Assembly (NCBI GenBank): GCA_030158115.1
Contig: JAOATK010000008.1
Span: 1-64,000 of the forward strand
Direction: 5' to 3'
DNA: 64,000 nt
Origin: Legionella sp.
Lineage (GTDB): Bacteria; Pseudomonadota; Gammaproteobacteria; Legionellales; Legionellaceae
Every line of letters begins with the position of its first letter. Position 1 is the first letter of the stretch. The notes beneath the pieces are model-generated. The model was not told where the DNA came from. It saw only the letters and a list, made by a program, of their open reading frames with translations, and made no database searches. Positions 32,584 to 44,600 of this stretch are shown one piece after another. Position numbers and translations under genes: made by a program.

Positions 32584-33393
32584 ATGCAAACAGCCATTAT
32601 TATTCCAGCCCGTTACGCCTCTACGCGCTTACCAGGAAAGCCTTTAGCATTGATTAAAGGCCAAACTATGCTGCAGCGAGTGGTAGGCGTGTCTTTAGCC
32701 GCTGCAAAAGGACTAAAAAATGTCTCTGTTGTCGTAGCAACCGATGATGAACGTATTGTTCAACATTGTAATAAGCTGGGTGTCATGGCAGTAATGACTC
32801 CTATAGAGGCGAATACAGGTACCGATCGTGTTGCACAGGCAGTACGCCAAATGACAAATAAGCCAGATTTTATTTTAAACATGCAAGGGGATGCCCCCTT
32901 AACCCCTCCTGATTTTTTACGCGCCATGATTGATACCTTTGCAGCCTCTCCTTGTGATGCTGTCACTCCAGTGACCCAATTAACATGGGAACAATTAGAT
33001 AATTTACGCCAAAATAAGTTAACGACCCCATTCAGTGGAACTACCGTTACTTTTAATGAAACCACAGGCAATGCGTTTTGGTTCAGTAAAAATATTATTC
33101 CGGCGATACGTCAAGAGAAAGAATTACGGAAAAAAAGCGTTAAAAGTCCTGTATTTCGTCATATTGGTCTGTACGGTTATTCATTAGAGATGCTAGAGCG
33201 ATACGTAAAGTTACCTGAAAGTCACTTTGAGCAGCTTGAAGGACTGGAACAATTACGTCTTTTAGAAAATAATTATACCATCCGTTGTGTGCTTGTTGAT
33301 TATAAGGGTAGAGCTAATATGTCTGGTGTAGATAGTCCTGAAGATATTGTTCGCGCAGAAGAACTAATTGCAAAACATGGTGAGTTATTATGA
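32584..33393 (+). CDS. kdsB: 3-deoxy-manno-octulosonate cytidylyltransferase
   Basis: IIPARYASTRLPGKPLALIKGQTMLQRV, VVATDDERI, NMQGDAPL. Confidence 0.95.
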   Translation: MQTAIIIPARYASTRLPGKPLALIKGQTMLQRVVGVSLAAAKGLKNVSVVVATDDERIVQHCNKLGVMAVMTPIEANTGTDRVAQAVRQMTNKPDFILNMQGDAPLTPPDFLRAMIDTFAASPCDAVTPVTQLTWEQLDNLRQNKLTTPFSGTTVTFNETTGNAFWFSKNIIPAIRQEKELRKKSVKSPVFRHIGLYGYSLEMLERYVKLPESHFEQLEGLEQLRLLENNYTIRCVLVDYKGRANMSGVDSPEDIVRAEELIAKHGELL

Positions 33394-34016
33394 TCACACG
33401 ATTACTCGTTGCACGCCATGGCAATACCTTTGCACCGGGTGAGGTCCTAAGAAGAGTTGGGATTACTGATTTACCACTGGTTGAAAGTGGTTTAGCTCAA
33501 GGAAGCCTGCTGGGGACTTATTTGAAACAAAATAATCTTATCCCTGATCTTATTTTTACCTCAAAATTAAAGCGCGCCATCCAAACCGCAGAACTTGCTC
33601 AGCAAGCTATGGGCACTAACTTACCTATTGAAACACTGTCTATTTTTAATGAAATTGATTATGGCCCAGATGAAAATCAGCCTGAAGAAAAGGTTTTAGC
33701 TCGATTAGGGAAAGAAACACTTAGTTCTTGGGAGACTCAAGCCATTGTTCCCAAGGGCTGGGATGTAGATCCTAATGATATTATCAATAATTGGATGCAT
33801 TTTGCCGAACGTATTCGAACTGACTTTGCAGGAAAAACCTGTTTAGTCGTGACCAGCAATGGCATTGCGCGTTTTGCGCCTTATCTTACGGGTGATTTTT
33901 CGACCTTCAGTGTGCAACATGGGATTAAAATTTCCACCGGTTCCTTATGCTTATTTGAGAATAAAGAGCCAAGTAATGTTTGGGATTGTGTAGAGTGGAA
34001 TAGAAAGCCAACGTAG
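33390..34016 (+). CDS. Histidine phosphatase family protein (phosphoglycerate mutase-like)
   Basis: LLVARHGNTFAPGEV (RHG), FTSKLKRAIQTAELA, EIDYGPDENQPEE; 4-nt ATGA overlap with kdsB. Confidence 0.9.
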   Translation: MITRLLVARHGNTFAPGEVLRRVGITDLPLVESGLAQGSLLGTYLKQNNLIPDLIFTSKLKRAIQTAELAQQAMGTNLPIETLSIFNEIDYGPDENQPEEKVLARLGKETLSSWETQAIVPKGWDVDPNDIINNWMHFAERIRTDFAGKTCLVVTSNGIARFAPYLTGDFSTFSVQHGIKISTGSLCLFENKEPSNVWDCVEWNRKPT

Positions 34017-34079
34017 CCTGGTTGCAGCACACTCCCTCATTTCTGGAATGCACCCCCGGTTGCAAGCAACCAGGCTACG
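34012..34079. repeat. REP-like palindrome at a convergent gene end
   Basis: CGTAGCCTGGTTGC (34012-34025) / GCAACCAGGCTACG (34066-34079), exact 14-bp arms. Confidence 0.85.
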
Positions 34080-34096
34080 GCTTAATAGAAATTAAA

Positions 34097-34597
34097 TCAA
34101 CCTACGTGGGCAAAACGGCGATCACTTTTGTGTATGGCCTGTTTTACTATTTCATCTAATTCTGGCTCAGGCTCGCATCCTTGGAATGCATTTTTTAATT
34201 TGGAAATATCGACTGTTGCAGAACTGATATCACTTTGAAAATAACCATGCAGGCCTTTAAAAATTGCATATCTATCTACCGCAAATTCTTGGCAGTTAGC
34301 TAAAGTTTCATCTTGGCAGATAGAAAATTTAATTAAATGATCTTCATGAAATGGGGTGTGATTTTTTGGTGAATGATACTGATTATAGTACACCGTTTGA
34401 TTAGCTCCTACACAAGAGTATTGGCCTAATCTAAATTTATCATTGACGTATTCTGTGCGTAGAATATAACGTCCTTCCCCAGATTGTAATCCAGTAAGGG
34501 TCACATCATGCTTGGCAAACTGCGTAGGGACTACGTTATTGGAAATTGCAACTTGAGCGACAATTAAACCCAGTATCAATAAGGCAACTTTCTTCAT
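34097..34597 (-). CDS. Hypothetical secreted protein
   Basis: 166 aa with signal peptide MKKVALLILGLIVAQVAISNN. Confidence 0.75.
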   Translation of the reverse strand: MKKVALLILGLIVAQVAISNNVVPTQFAKHDVTLTGLQSGEGRYILRTEYVNDKFRLGQYSCVGANQTVYYNQYHSPKNHTPFHEDHLIKFSICQDETLANCQEFAVDRYAIFKGLHGYFQSDISSATVDISKLKNAFQGCEPEPELDEIVKQAIHKSDRRFAHVG

Positions 34598-34769
34598 TCG
34601 TTCCTGGCTCCTAAACGTTAAATTCCTAGAGATAATTTACAATAAATTTTCTCGCTAAACAAATTTCGTCCAGCATTATACCCTATTTTGTCTTAATAAA
34701 GTTTAAAAATTAAAAAATATTGCCATTTTGAGTTAAAATAATCTAAATAGAGAGGATTTTGATGTGTTA

Positions 34770-35645
34770 TTAAGGCAAACTAGCAAATAAATGGATTTGC
34801 AGATTAAGTATGAACCCATACCTCATACAATACTCTGCAACATATTCATGATTACGTTGGTTTTTCTTTAAATCCAAAAGTCCAGGCTCCCAAAAACTAA
34901 TGACCTCATTAATTTCAGAACGTTCTTTCAGGGTAAGAGTATCCTCTTGATCTTGAATCGCTTTAACCCGTTGCGGTTCCTTTTTATAAATGTTCATCGG
35001 ACTGATAAAAATTTGTTTTTTTGTTGTTTCGGCCCAATCATGTGCCCAAGAAGGTATTTTGCTGTAAGCTAAATACCTTGGGTTTTCTGGAGAAGACATC
35101 ACAAATTTCAAACAATCGGCGCGTTTTAAGACGGATGGATTTGGTTTGAGGTAACGAACAACCTCACCCTCTCTTTCCAAACATTTAGGGCTAACAACTA
35201 GGGTAGTACTTTCAGGAAGATTGGGTATGAGAGAGGTGCCATTCGATTCAATTTGCGTGGTTTGAAAATATTGTTGCGCCTCTTCTAAAAAAGAACCTAA
35301 ATTATTCTGCAATGAAGGCTCTCCCCCAGTAATCACGAGGACCATTTTTTTTGAACGGCCTTGAGCCCATGAAGGAACTGGCATATCACGCTGATTAAAA
35401 AACTCACTAATCACTGCATCTGCTTCTTCTAACAAAAAAGAAAAACTTTGCCAATCACCTGAATCAAAATAGGTATCACAAAATGAACAGGCCAAATTAC
35501 ATTTGGCCAAACGAATAAAATAAGCAGGATATCCTCGATAAGGACCTTCACCTTGAAGGGTAAAAAAACGACTCGTCACTAATAGCTCATTTTTTTTTGC
35601 CTCTTTAAAAAAAGATTTTCCTACCTGCTTATTTTTTCCAAACAT
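34770..35645 (-). CDS. queE: 7-carboxy-7-deazaguanine synthase-like radical SAM protein
   Basis: FFTLQGEGPYRGYPAYFIRLAKCNLACSFCDTYFDSGD (CxxxCxxC), VLVITGGEPSLQNNL. Confidence 0.9.
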   Translation of the reverse strand: MFGKNKQVGKSFFKEAKKNELLVTSRFFTLQGEGPYRGYPAYFIRLAKCNLACSFCDTYFDSGDWQSFSFLLEEADAVISEFFNQRDMPVPSWAQGRSKKMVLVITGGEPSLQNNLGSFLEEAQQYFQTTQIESNGTSLIPNLPESTTLVVSPKCLEREGEVVRYLKPNPSVLKRADCLKFVMSSPENPRYLAYSKIPSWAHDWAETTKKQIFISPMNIYKKEPQRVKAIQDQEDTLTLKERSEINEVISFWEPGLLDLKKNQRNHEYVAEYCMRYGFILNLQIHLFASLP

Positions 35646-35651
35646 AAGTAT

Positions 35652-38600
35652 CTATTCACCAGGTTTCAGTTGTGATGATGGAATTTCTGCATCATGCGCT
35701 AGGACTTCTTTCACAATTGCCTTTAATGTCCCTGGAAGGCTATCGATCTCTTTTTTATGCGCCTTAAGATAGTCAACTACACCTTCGTGCGTCAGCGACT
35801 GCAGTTGCGAAGCTAAAGACACCGCTTTATTTTTAAATAACCCATAACCTTTAGCGTCACGATTTGTATTCCACTCGTGTAATGATGTTTTTAATTGATC
35901 AACATAACTATCACGTGTCTCACGGTAGCTTTCAACAAAATGCTCTGACGTTTCCACTTTTTGGTGCGCCTCCGCAACCCACGCTTTTAATACCATGTCC
36001 TCAATATTATTCATAGTTCTGTATAAACGACTTTGTCCAAAAAAATGCAATCGGGGCAATCGTTGTTTAGATGCTTTTTCAACATCATTCCGCATCAATT
36101 CCATTTTAATGTCTCGGATCCCTTTCATCATCTCAGCATAACTTTTACCTGTTGCATTTTCTAAATCATGAATTTTTGCAGCCATTGCGATATATCGCTT
36201 ATGATCTTTTAACTTAATTTTTTCATACAGGGTGATAGAGTCTTTCATGTTAATCATTAACTCTTTTTTCACACTACCTGTGATCTCTTGAAGCATAGGT
36301 GCTTTTCCAATGGTATTTAATTCACTCATTACTTGAAGCAAACTTCCTTGCTGTGCACGTGACAAGCCTCGTGAGTGAGATATAGATTGAGAAGAGCGAA
36401 GTATTTGTTGAACCTGCGCTTGATAAGCATTTAGACCACATTGAAATAACTTATTATTGTCTATTTCAGAAAACACGGGACATCCCGCCGATTGATCCTG
36501 CAGAATAAACGCACCCTGTTTTAAAAGATTCATTAAGTACAATCTATCATTAACAGGCATGCCCATTAGATTTTTTTGAATCCATAGTGGTTTTTCCGTT
36601 AGATGCTTATAAAAGTCAAAAATGACATGATACTCTTGTGGCGTCAAATTTTCAGCAGTCACAGAAACTAATGAATTAAACAATATTTCTACTTCATTTC
36701 CACTTTGCTCAGAACAAATATCTAACAATCGCCACAATTCTTTTGGCGTAAAGGTCAGTAATCTTTCTTTTACTGATTTCAGTGGTGTATTGTACTGCTT
36801 AATATTTTCCATTAAATGTTTAATTGATGCTATCGTTGATTCCTTAGTCTCTTTATTTTCTATTTGACTTATCATAGCAACTAATGGTTCACAGGCTAAT
36901 AAAGTCTCTATATGTTCTGGGTATAAATGACTTAAATAGACGAAAGTCCCCATTTTTTGTGTATTTTCAAACAATGGAAATAAATCTTTCGCACCAATCT
37001 TTCTGAGAGCTATTTGATGAATACCATCAAATAAAGCCTTCTTATCTGGAAAGCTTTCAAAGACATCGCTGATTAAATAATTATTAAAGGTGTTAAATAT
37101 TTTCCCCAATTGATAGGGGCTACTTGTTTCTTTCTTAAACACCTCTTTTAACAAGCCTAGCGTCTCTTCATATTCTGCAATTTTCTCAGTTTTTTTCAAT
37201 AGTGGATTTTTAGGAAAATAATCCTTCAAAAATAATCGCAGGTCTATCATTATCTCAGGATCTAGCCGCGAAATAATATTTAAACGAGTGATAAATTCTT
37301 TTCCCTCTAAGGCAATATGAGACTCTAGTACCGGTAAAATACTTAAAAGATTAGGCCCTAATTTTAAAAGATTATCCAAAAGACTATCCAGCTCTGCAAC
37401 TGTTACTCGTGGCTGCTCATATTCTTTTTTCATCTTTTCCGTCAAATTTTTCAGAATATTTAAATTCTCTGGGGCTTTAAAATATTCGCTTAATTGCGCT
37501 AATTGCTTTAATACATCAACCGGCGCATTATTTGATCTATTGATAATGATTTCATACTGAGAAAATAAGCGTTTACGATGTTCTGGTTGATATTCCATGC
37601 TACGTACGAATTGCTTAAATAATTCCACATACTCTTTTTCTTGCTTACCTGAATCGACAAATCGATCTAGGAATTTTTTAATACCCACTAAAACACCTGC
37701 ATTGAGATACACTTTTTCATCAAAACAATCAACCGGTAAGCTCAGTAAATCATCCCGCACTATCGGATTCTCCCAATAGGACAGACTGACCTCATTGTTT
37801 TTTGCACTGTACATAAGCATGTTAAATATTCTGTCCACATGTTGAGGGTAATTATTATGCTCAGGCGATAAAAGGTAGTCTAAAGCTAAATTACTTGCTC
37901 GTGAAGGCAAAGTCGCTAAAGCCAGTCTAATTTGTTTCTGGTGTTGGACACTTAAAGAGGTCTTGACGAAAAATTCGGTAATGTTCTCCAATTTCAGATG
38001 CTCAACATACGCTGTAGTCTGCTCAGTAATTAAATGCTCCCCTTTAATTGCATTAATCTTTCCGTTCAACTCGTTAAATAAGATCTGAGGGGCAGCCTGA
38101 TAAACCTCTAATAACAATCTAAATTTAGGTAAAGACTCCTCTTCGAGTTCAATAATATCCGCTACAAGCTCATCCCAGGAGTTAGCATCTTCCGGTAAAT
38201 CAGACAACTTCAGAAGTAATCCTTGCGCCGCAGAGCGTAATAAAACGTCCTCGCTTTGCACAACAGGATTATCTAAAATAAATTGCGATTCTTTAGGCAA
38301 TGAAGGGCTAAATTTAAATTCACTATACCCCCTAAATAGCCCAGCAAGATACCCATTAGTAGCATGACAACTGTCTTGAATAAATGCATTTAATAAACGA
38401 ATACTCTCTTCGGTATTGTCTGTATGAGCTGCTCGTATTTCCATCCATTTTTTTTCTAACTCATTCAAGAAAAAGGCAAATCCTCTAATTAATTTTTCTT
38501 TGTCTTCAACACTCGCCATGCCTATTTTATTAATTCCTTCAGAAGAAACACTGGCTTTAGTCTCATGAAAGATAAGTGATAAATAATTATCTTTTGCAGC

Positions 38601-41600
38601 AATATATTCTCTAAGACGCAATAAAAAAGAAAATTTGATATTTGAATCGCATCGAGTTAATGACCCTTTCTGACTAGGGCTTTCAACATAACCGGTTAAT
38701 GGATGCTCCTTATTAGTAAGCTCTGCCAATATCTCTTGTTTAAAACCAGATTGATTTAAAGCACTAATCAATCGAGCAAGTTCTGTATTAATCTCGCGAA
38801 TAAGATAATATTGAAGAACCTCTCCTTCCTCACCATTCCTTGCTGTTCGCCCACCTTTTTGGCCTAAATCATTTTCATCATGGACTGAACCTAACATGAC
38901 AGTTTCTACATCGACGTTATCACCTCGTCCAAAGCCTGCCGCTATCAAAACAACTCCTTGCTGCTTCTGACCTAAATAATCACCTTCCATATCTTTTTTA
39001 CGACGTAAAATATCGGCCGATGACTCATGCGATTCATTGGTATAAGAAATAAAATATTGATTATAATCCTCTGGGGTAAAATAATGTTTAATCTTTTCTA
39101 CCATTTCGTTTACTTCAGCATCAGTTGCGCAACAAAATAAAATCGATTTTTTTTGATGAAGTCTTGACCTAATATCCCCAGCCATTCTGCTTAAGCAATC
39201 TTGTGGGTTTTCAAAAAACTTTGGTGCAGGCCATTTACGTAGATCTTTTTGATTCGTTGGAACACGCAAAACGGCCGTCTTATGTTCCTCATATAATTCA
39301 TTGGCTTGAGAGGTTGAAACAGTTCCTGTAAATCCTTCCCAATGTCCCCATAAAGTTTTTAATCGTTGTGAAAACACTTGTGAACTAATGATATGGCTTT
39401 CTGGATGCACATGATGATTTTGTGCCTCACCTTTCTTCTGAGCCTCGGTATTCAAACGCTCTGCCAATAGTTGGTGAACCCCATGGCTAAACGTGGAACC
39501 AACCGCTGCTTGCATGTCTTTCGTTAAAGGGTAAATTTCTCGTAAAGGAAACTCTTCTTCACCGATTTTTACTTGTTCTAAACGAACAGTATAATTCACC
39601 CCATGTTTCAGGCTAGCTGCTTCATGAGTCGATTGTAACCAACCCAGTAGAACCATAGGAGTAATGCTTTCTAAATAAAGCAGGCCATCTTCATTGGCAC
39701 GTGTTGTCAAAAATTCAAAGCATTGCTGTAAATTCTCACGCGTCATCGTGCGATTGCCTTTAATCGCTTGATCATAAAATCCATTCAAACCGCGATAAAA
39801 CCAAGCCATTTCTTTAGGCGTGATTCCCGTATGACGTGCGTAGTTAAATTGAATTTTCTGACCTTCATAATACAAAAAGTCAAATTCATCCCCTAATCCA
39901 ACTCGCGAAGTGGGATCCACAGGAATTGGTATTCCTTGACTGGCTTGTTCATCAAGAAATAGCGATAAATCTCCTGGTGTTGTATAAATAACATCCGCAT
40001 TAATATAAATTTCTCTCGGAGAACGAGCTTGAATATTTGCAGTTTTAATGTCTAAAAAATTAAAAAATTGTTGATAATCTAATAAATCACGTTCCGCCAA
40101 GCTCCATTTTGCCGTACACACATCCACTTTTTTGCCTAAGCCTGCATGTCGCGCTGCCCGCATAGCCACAAAATGGCTTTTCCCTTCGCCTGTCTTTAAT
40201 TGCAGAATGCTAGAGTGATCGTTAGCTAGCAATAAGTCATTAGCAATTAAAGCAAATTGCTGCGCTAAATGGGGATATTTTCCAGTAGTTCGGCCTAAAA
40301 CTTCAAATAAAATAGCCCACACTTGTGTTTTGAGTCGCTCATCAGTAGGGTACTCACGAGAAGCTTCCGAGCATACGCGGAATGCTTCTTGTAATTCCTG
40401 CTGAGTCATTTTGCTAAGTGGCTTATTATCCTGACTCACTGTAGCATGACCTTGCTCAAGTTGTTTTAAATACTGGAACATGAGCATTAATTTAAATCCA
40501 GCTTCTGAATTAAGTGAATTGTTTTCAAGCCCACGAGTGACATGGGTCAGCTCCAACATCCTTAACAAATCAGCTTCTCGAGCACTGGATAAGCCCTGAT
40601 AATCCTGGCGGAATGCAGATTGCTTTTCTGTTAAAAACGCCCCAAGTGCCTCATCAATGGATTGAGCCTCTTTATGTTTAATAAAGGCTAATAGATCTCG
40701 AGTATCAGGCGCAGGCCTTCCTGGGTAGCATTGATGAAGCTGGGTCAGCTCTTCTTCTGAGAGTGTAGATAATCGCTCAACCAATTTAAGTGCCTTGCGA
40801 CCCTCCCCTTTCAAATAATTGGCGCGAGGAACGGTAGGGTATTGATGCGAGGGAAAACTACTCCAAGCCGTAATGTGTAAAATTTGCACTTTTTTCTGAT
40901 TGTCATTGTGAGAAGCGCTTAGAGTGAAATTAATTAATTGCTCTTCTAAATTAGGATGATTAGTGAGTGTTTCAATCCATAATTGACAGGTTGCGGTCCA
41001 ATCAGCATCGACTATGCCTTCATGGGGCAATGCCACCAACGCCTCAGACTGTTTAAGAATCACCTCAAATTTTTCAGAATCATTTTTTAATAAGCGGGTT
41101 AAAATAACATCACGCAAGCCATGATACTGTTTTTGAGCTAAATTCAACACAAGACCCATAATAAAATTAGGATCTTCACTGGTCCTGATAGCCAATTTAG
41201 CTAAATCGGCCTGTTGCATCCGGGTAAAGCTCTCATCCTTAGCTAAAATAGCATTAAAAATACCACCCCATGTGCCCTCTTTATCAAAATCAGGTTGTAC
41301 TTCATCAATCGCTAACGGAGCAAATGGGCTTTGTGGCTCCTTCAAGAGAGCTTCTAATATTCCCATAGGAAAACCAGCTGCACTATCTTGGGGCTGCAAA
41401 GCACGTAATAACCCATTAAAATAAGAAGCAGTCCAACATTTTTGAGGATATTGTTCTAATACGCGCTCAAGTGTGGCGAGCAAAGGCTCCACTTCATTAA
41501 TATAGGTCTTATTAAGCTGTAATCGTTTGAAAAATTCGATCAATGGTATTAATGACCTTTCATCTTCTGGTGCAATAGAAATGGCAATATGTGTTTTTAA

Positions 41601-44600
41601 AAATACTCTTAAGCGATCAGCATGTTGTTCAAAAAACTGAGCTAATGCTAAGGATTGTAGATCGTCATCAGTTATCTGACGATAAGCTCCGGAAAGAGAA
41701 CTTTTAAACACTAAATTTAAATTATCCCTCAAATGGTACATCAGCTCTTTACGAGATTCTGCGACTGTTAAAGGATGTTTATCCATGCTCTGAATGCCAT
41801 TCAAAATAGCATCCCAAATTAATTTTCTTTCTGCTAGATCTTGTGGCAACGTGGTTGTATCCAAAGACAACAGCTGGCGAATTAAAATAACCAGCTCATT
41901 GCTAGTGACCCGTTTTAACGCTTTATTTTTTAAATAGAACTCTTCTAATTCACTCGCGCTCACACCAAATAAAGTGGCTAAAAACAAACCTTGGTCCAAG
42001 TGCTTATGTGATAAAGGAGCTTGTGTAAATAAAGAAAAAATGCGATCTAATTCTTGCAGTTTTTGCTCTTGGGGCAAGCTACTTAGGCATTCAAAAAAAG
42101 TAGTACTATCAGGGTACTTAGCTAAAACAGCCCGAAGATCAGTGCTTCTGGTACTTAATAAACTAAATAGGTTGAGTGGAAAGCATCTATCAAGCTGCAC
42201 CTCCTCATAAAAAACATGATAAAAATGAGCTGCAATATCCAGTAAAAAGGCCGCTTCTTCTGTGCTGCAAAAATCTATAAGATTCTGAGCACTATCCCAC
42301 TTGGTATGCAACGCCCAGATCAAGCTCTCTTTTGATAAAGAGGCCTGACTCAAAATCTTGTAATCAGCTGGTTTAATATGACTTTTTGAGGCTAAAGCAC
42401 GTAAGGCGTGTAAAGGTTGCCATTGATCAGTATACAACTTCGTCATCGGGGGAGCATAGCTTGGGCTACCGTCTTTAAAATTGGTCAGTTCAAGAGAAGG
42501 ATCAACCAGAATAAACCCCTCATGGCACACAGCATAGGGGGCGCCGCCTTCCGTTAAATCAAGACCGCGGAGCTCTTTAATATACGCTTTACGTAAATCT
42601 TGGTTAGGAATCTTTTCCAAAGAATTTAAAATACGCTCAAAACAGGGAAATAAATTTTGTTTTGCTGGCATTATGCTGACTAAGAGCTCTGGTTTGAACT
42701 CTGTCACCAAATCCATGTCTTTTATTTGGTTATAAAAATATCGGAATCCTTTCCATAAAGACACCCAATTTTCCCATTCAATCGCTTGCATGTGCAACTC
42801 AATAAATTGCTGGAAAAACTCTTTTTCTAAAAGATCATTAGCTAATTCTTTTAGCATTTCTTCCATAGCATTTAAACTACTTTCTTGCAGTAAGGGAGTA
42901 AATGAATCGCAGTAAGCTAGATAATTCGTGAAAAAATGCTCTAAAAATTCAGGAGATAAATGATCTGCGATAGTTAATAGAAGATTTGCAAATCGCTCCA
43001 GTCCATAATTACCATATCGAGAATAGATTTGTCCTAAGGCTTTTGAATAATCTTTTCCTTCCTGGCTGATTAATAAACTCAAAATACGTTGATGTTGAGC
43101 GCTCTTGGATTCGTCTTTATAAATGTCTTTTAATAACAAAGCATACATGTCTTCCGAAGTTAATTGGATAGGTTTTGTTGCAAAAAGATCTAGTATTAAA
43201 TCCTCAGGTAGGGTCGATCTATAAGCAGAATAAACTAATTCCCAATTATCTAAAATCCATTGTTTATTCTCTAGATGCTTAAAAAAATCAGCCCATCTTT
43301 TTGTCATCTTAGTTTGGGATAGCTCATGGAAGCGTTCTTGTCTTTCCTCAAGAGGTAACTCGGGCTGCAACTGGGCTAGTAATCTCAAATGAGTCATATC
43401 TGGTCCAAACTGCAAATAATTTCCGAGTATTCTTTCAAGCTGGGGTTGTTGATAAGTTAATTGCAGGGTCAATGGATTATGATTAGTGGTATAACCCAAT
43501 GTCGACTTATAGCCTAATACCAACTGACCGGTGGACAGGCGTTGCGTATAAAATCCTCGAGGTAAATTATGAACATTTAATCCACCAGAAAATTGGCGAT
43601 GATGCTTAAGCAACATTTCTGCAGCGGCTTTTGTCATTTTTTGAATGATATGTTTGGTTGCAACCAAAGGATTAGCATTGATCCAAGTGTGAAAGAAACT
43701 TTGTAACTCGGTATCCCCACTCAAAGTTGCTTTTTCAGTATCGATAAGATGCTTTTGAGTCAATTTTTGATAATGTTCGCCAAGCACCTCATCAATATTT
43801 TGATAGTCTACCAATAAAGAAGGCAATATGTCTTCATAAGCGGTTCCCTGCTCCATCTCTTTTTCTAAGGCACGGCTTCTTTCCTGCTGTATTTGTTGTT
43901 GTTGCTGCATTTGCAATGAAATACCACCAGAGCGCTCTAGAGAAAGCGCTTCTGTTAAGAGTTGCACAGAATCTTGGAATTTTTTAACTACAGAAGAACT
44001 GGATTGGCTTATTTTAGCTGGTGTTCCGGTAATATTCTCATGAGCATCCTCCTGAGCATCCTCAAAAACCTCATTCTCATCATCTACAAGTTGACCAGCC
44101 GACGCGTCTTTAAAAGGGATAATGGTCAACAAGCCTTTAGCACATTTTTCCCGTGCTCTGTAAATTAAAAGATTATTAAGTTCATTATAAAGTTTAACTA
44201 TTTCAGCAAAACGAGGATGATTAGAGGGCTGTTCTAACTCCGGAATATCCAGAGGGCTAGTCCAATTTGTATTGGACCTTGCATGCACAAGTAAGGCCTG
44301 CAGAAAAGATTCCAATGCAGCGAAAGTTTCAACCGAGGCAGAGCAATCTGTTAAGCTGATTTTTTCAAAGGACTCCAACTGACTCAGCTCGTCTAAAAGA
44401 GCAATAAGGTCATCATTCACACCAAGGATAAAAGAAATGCTTAATTGTTTAAATGGAAAATAGTTGCCTGCTTTGAGATGTTTAATTAAAGCTTGTGTAT
44501 ATGGCTTGACCTCTTTCGCCTGAAACCCTGCATAAAAAGCAAGGGGTTTATCATTTCTTCTGAGCAAAGGGGTAAAAAGTGATTTTAATTCACTCTCTTT

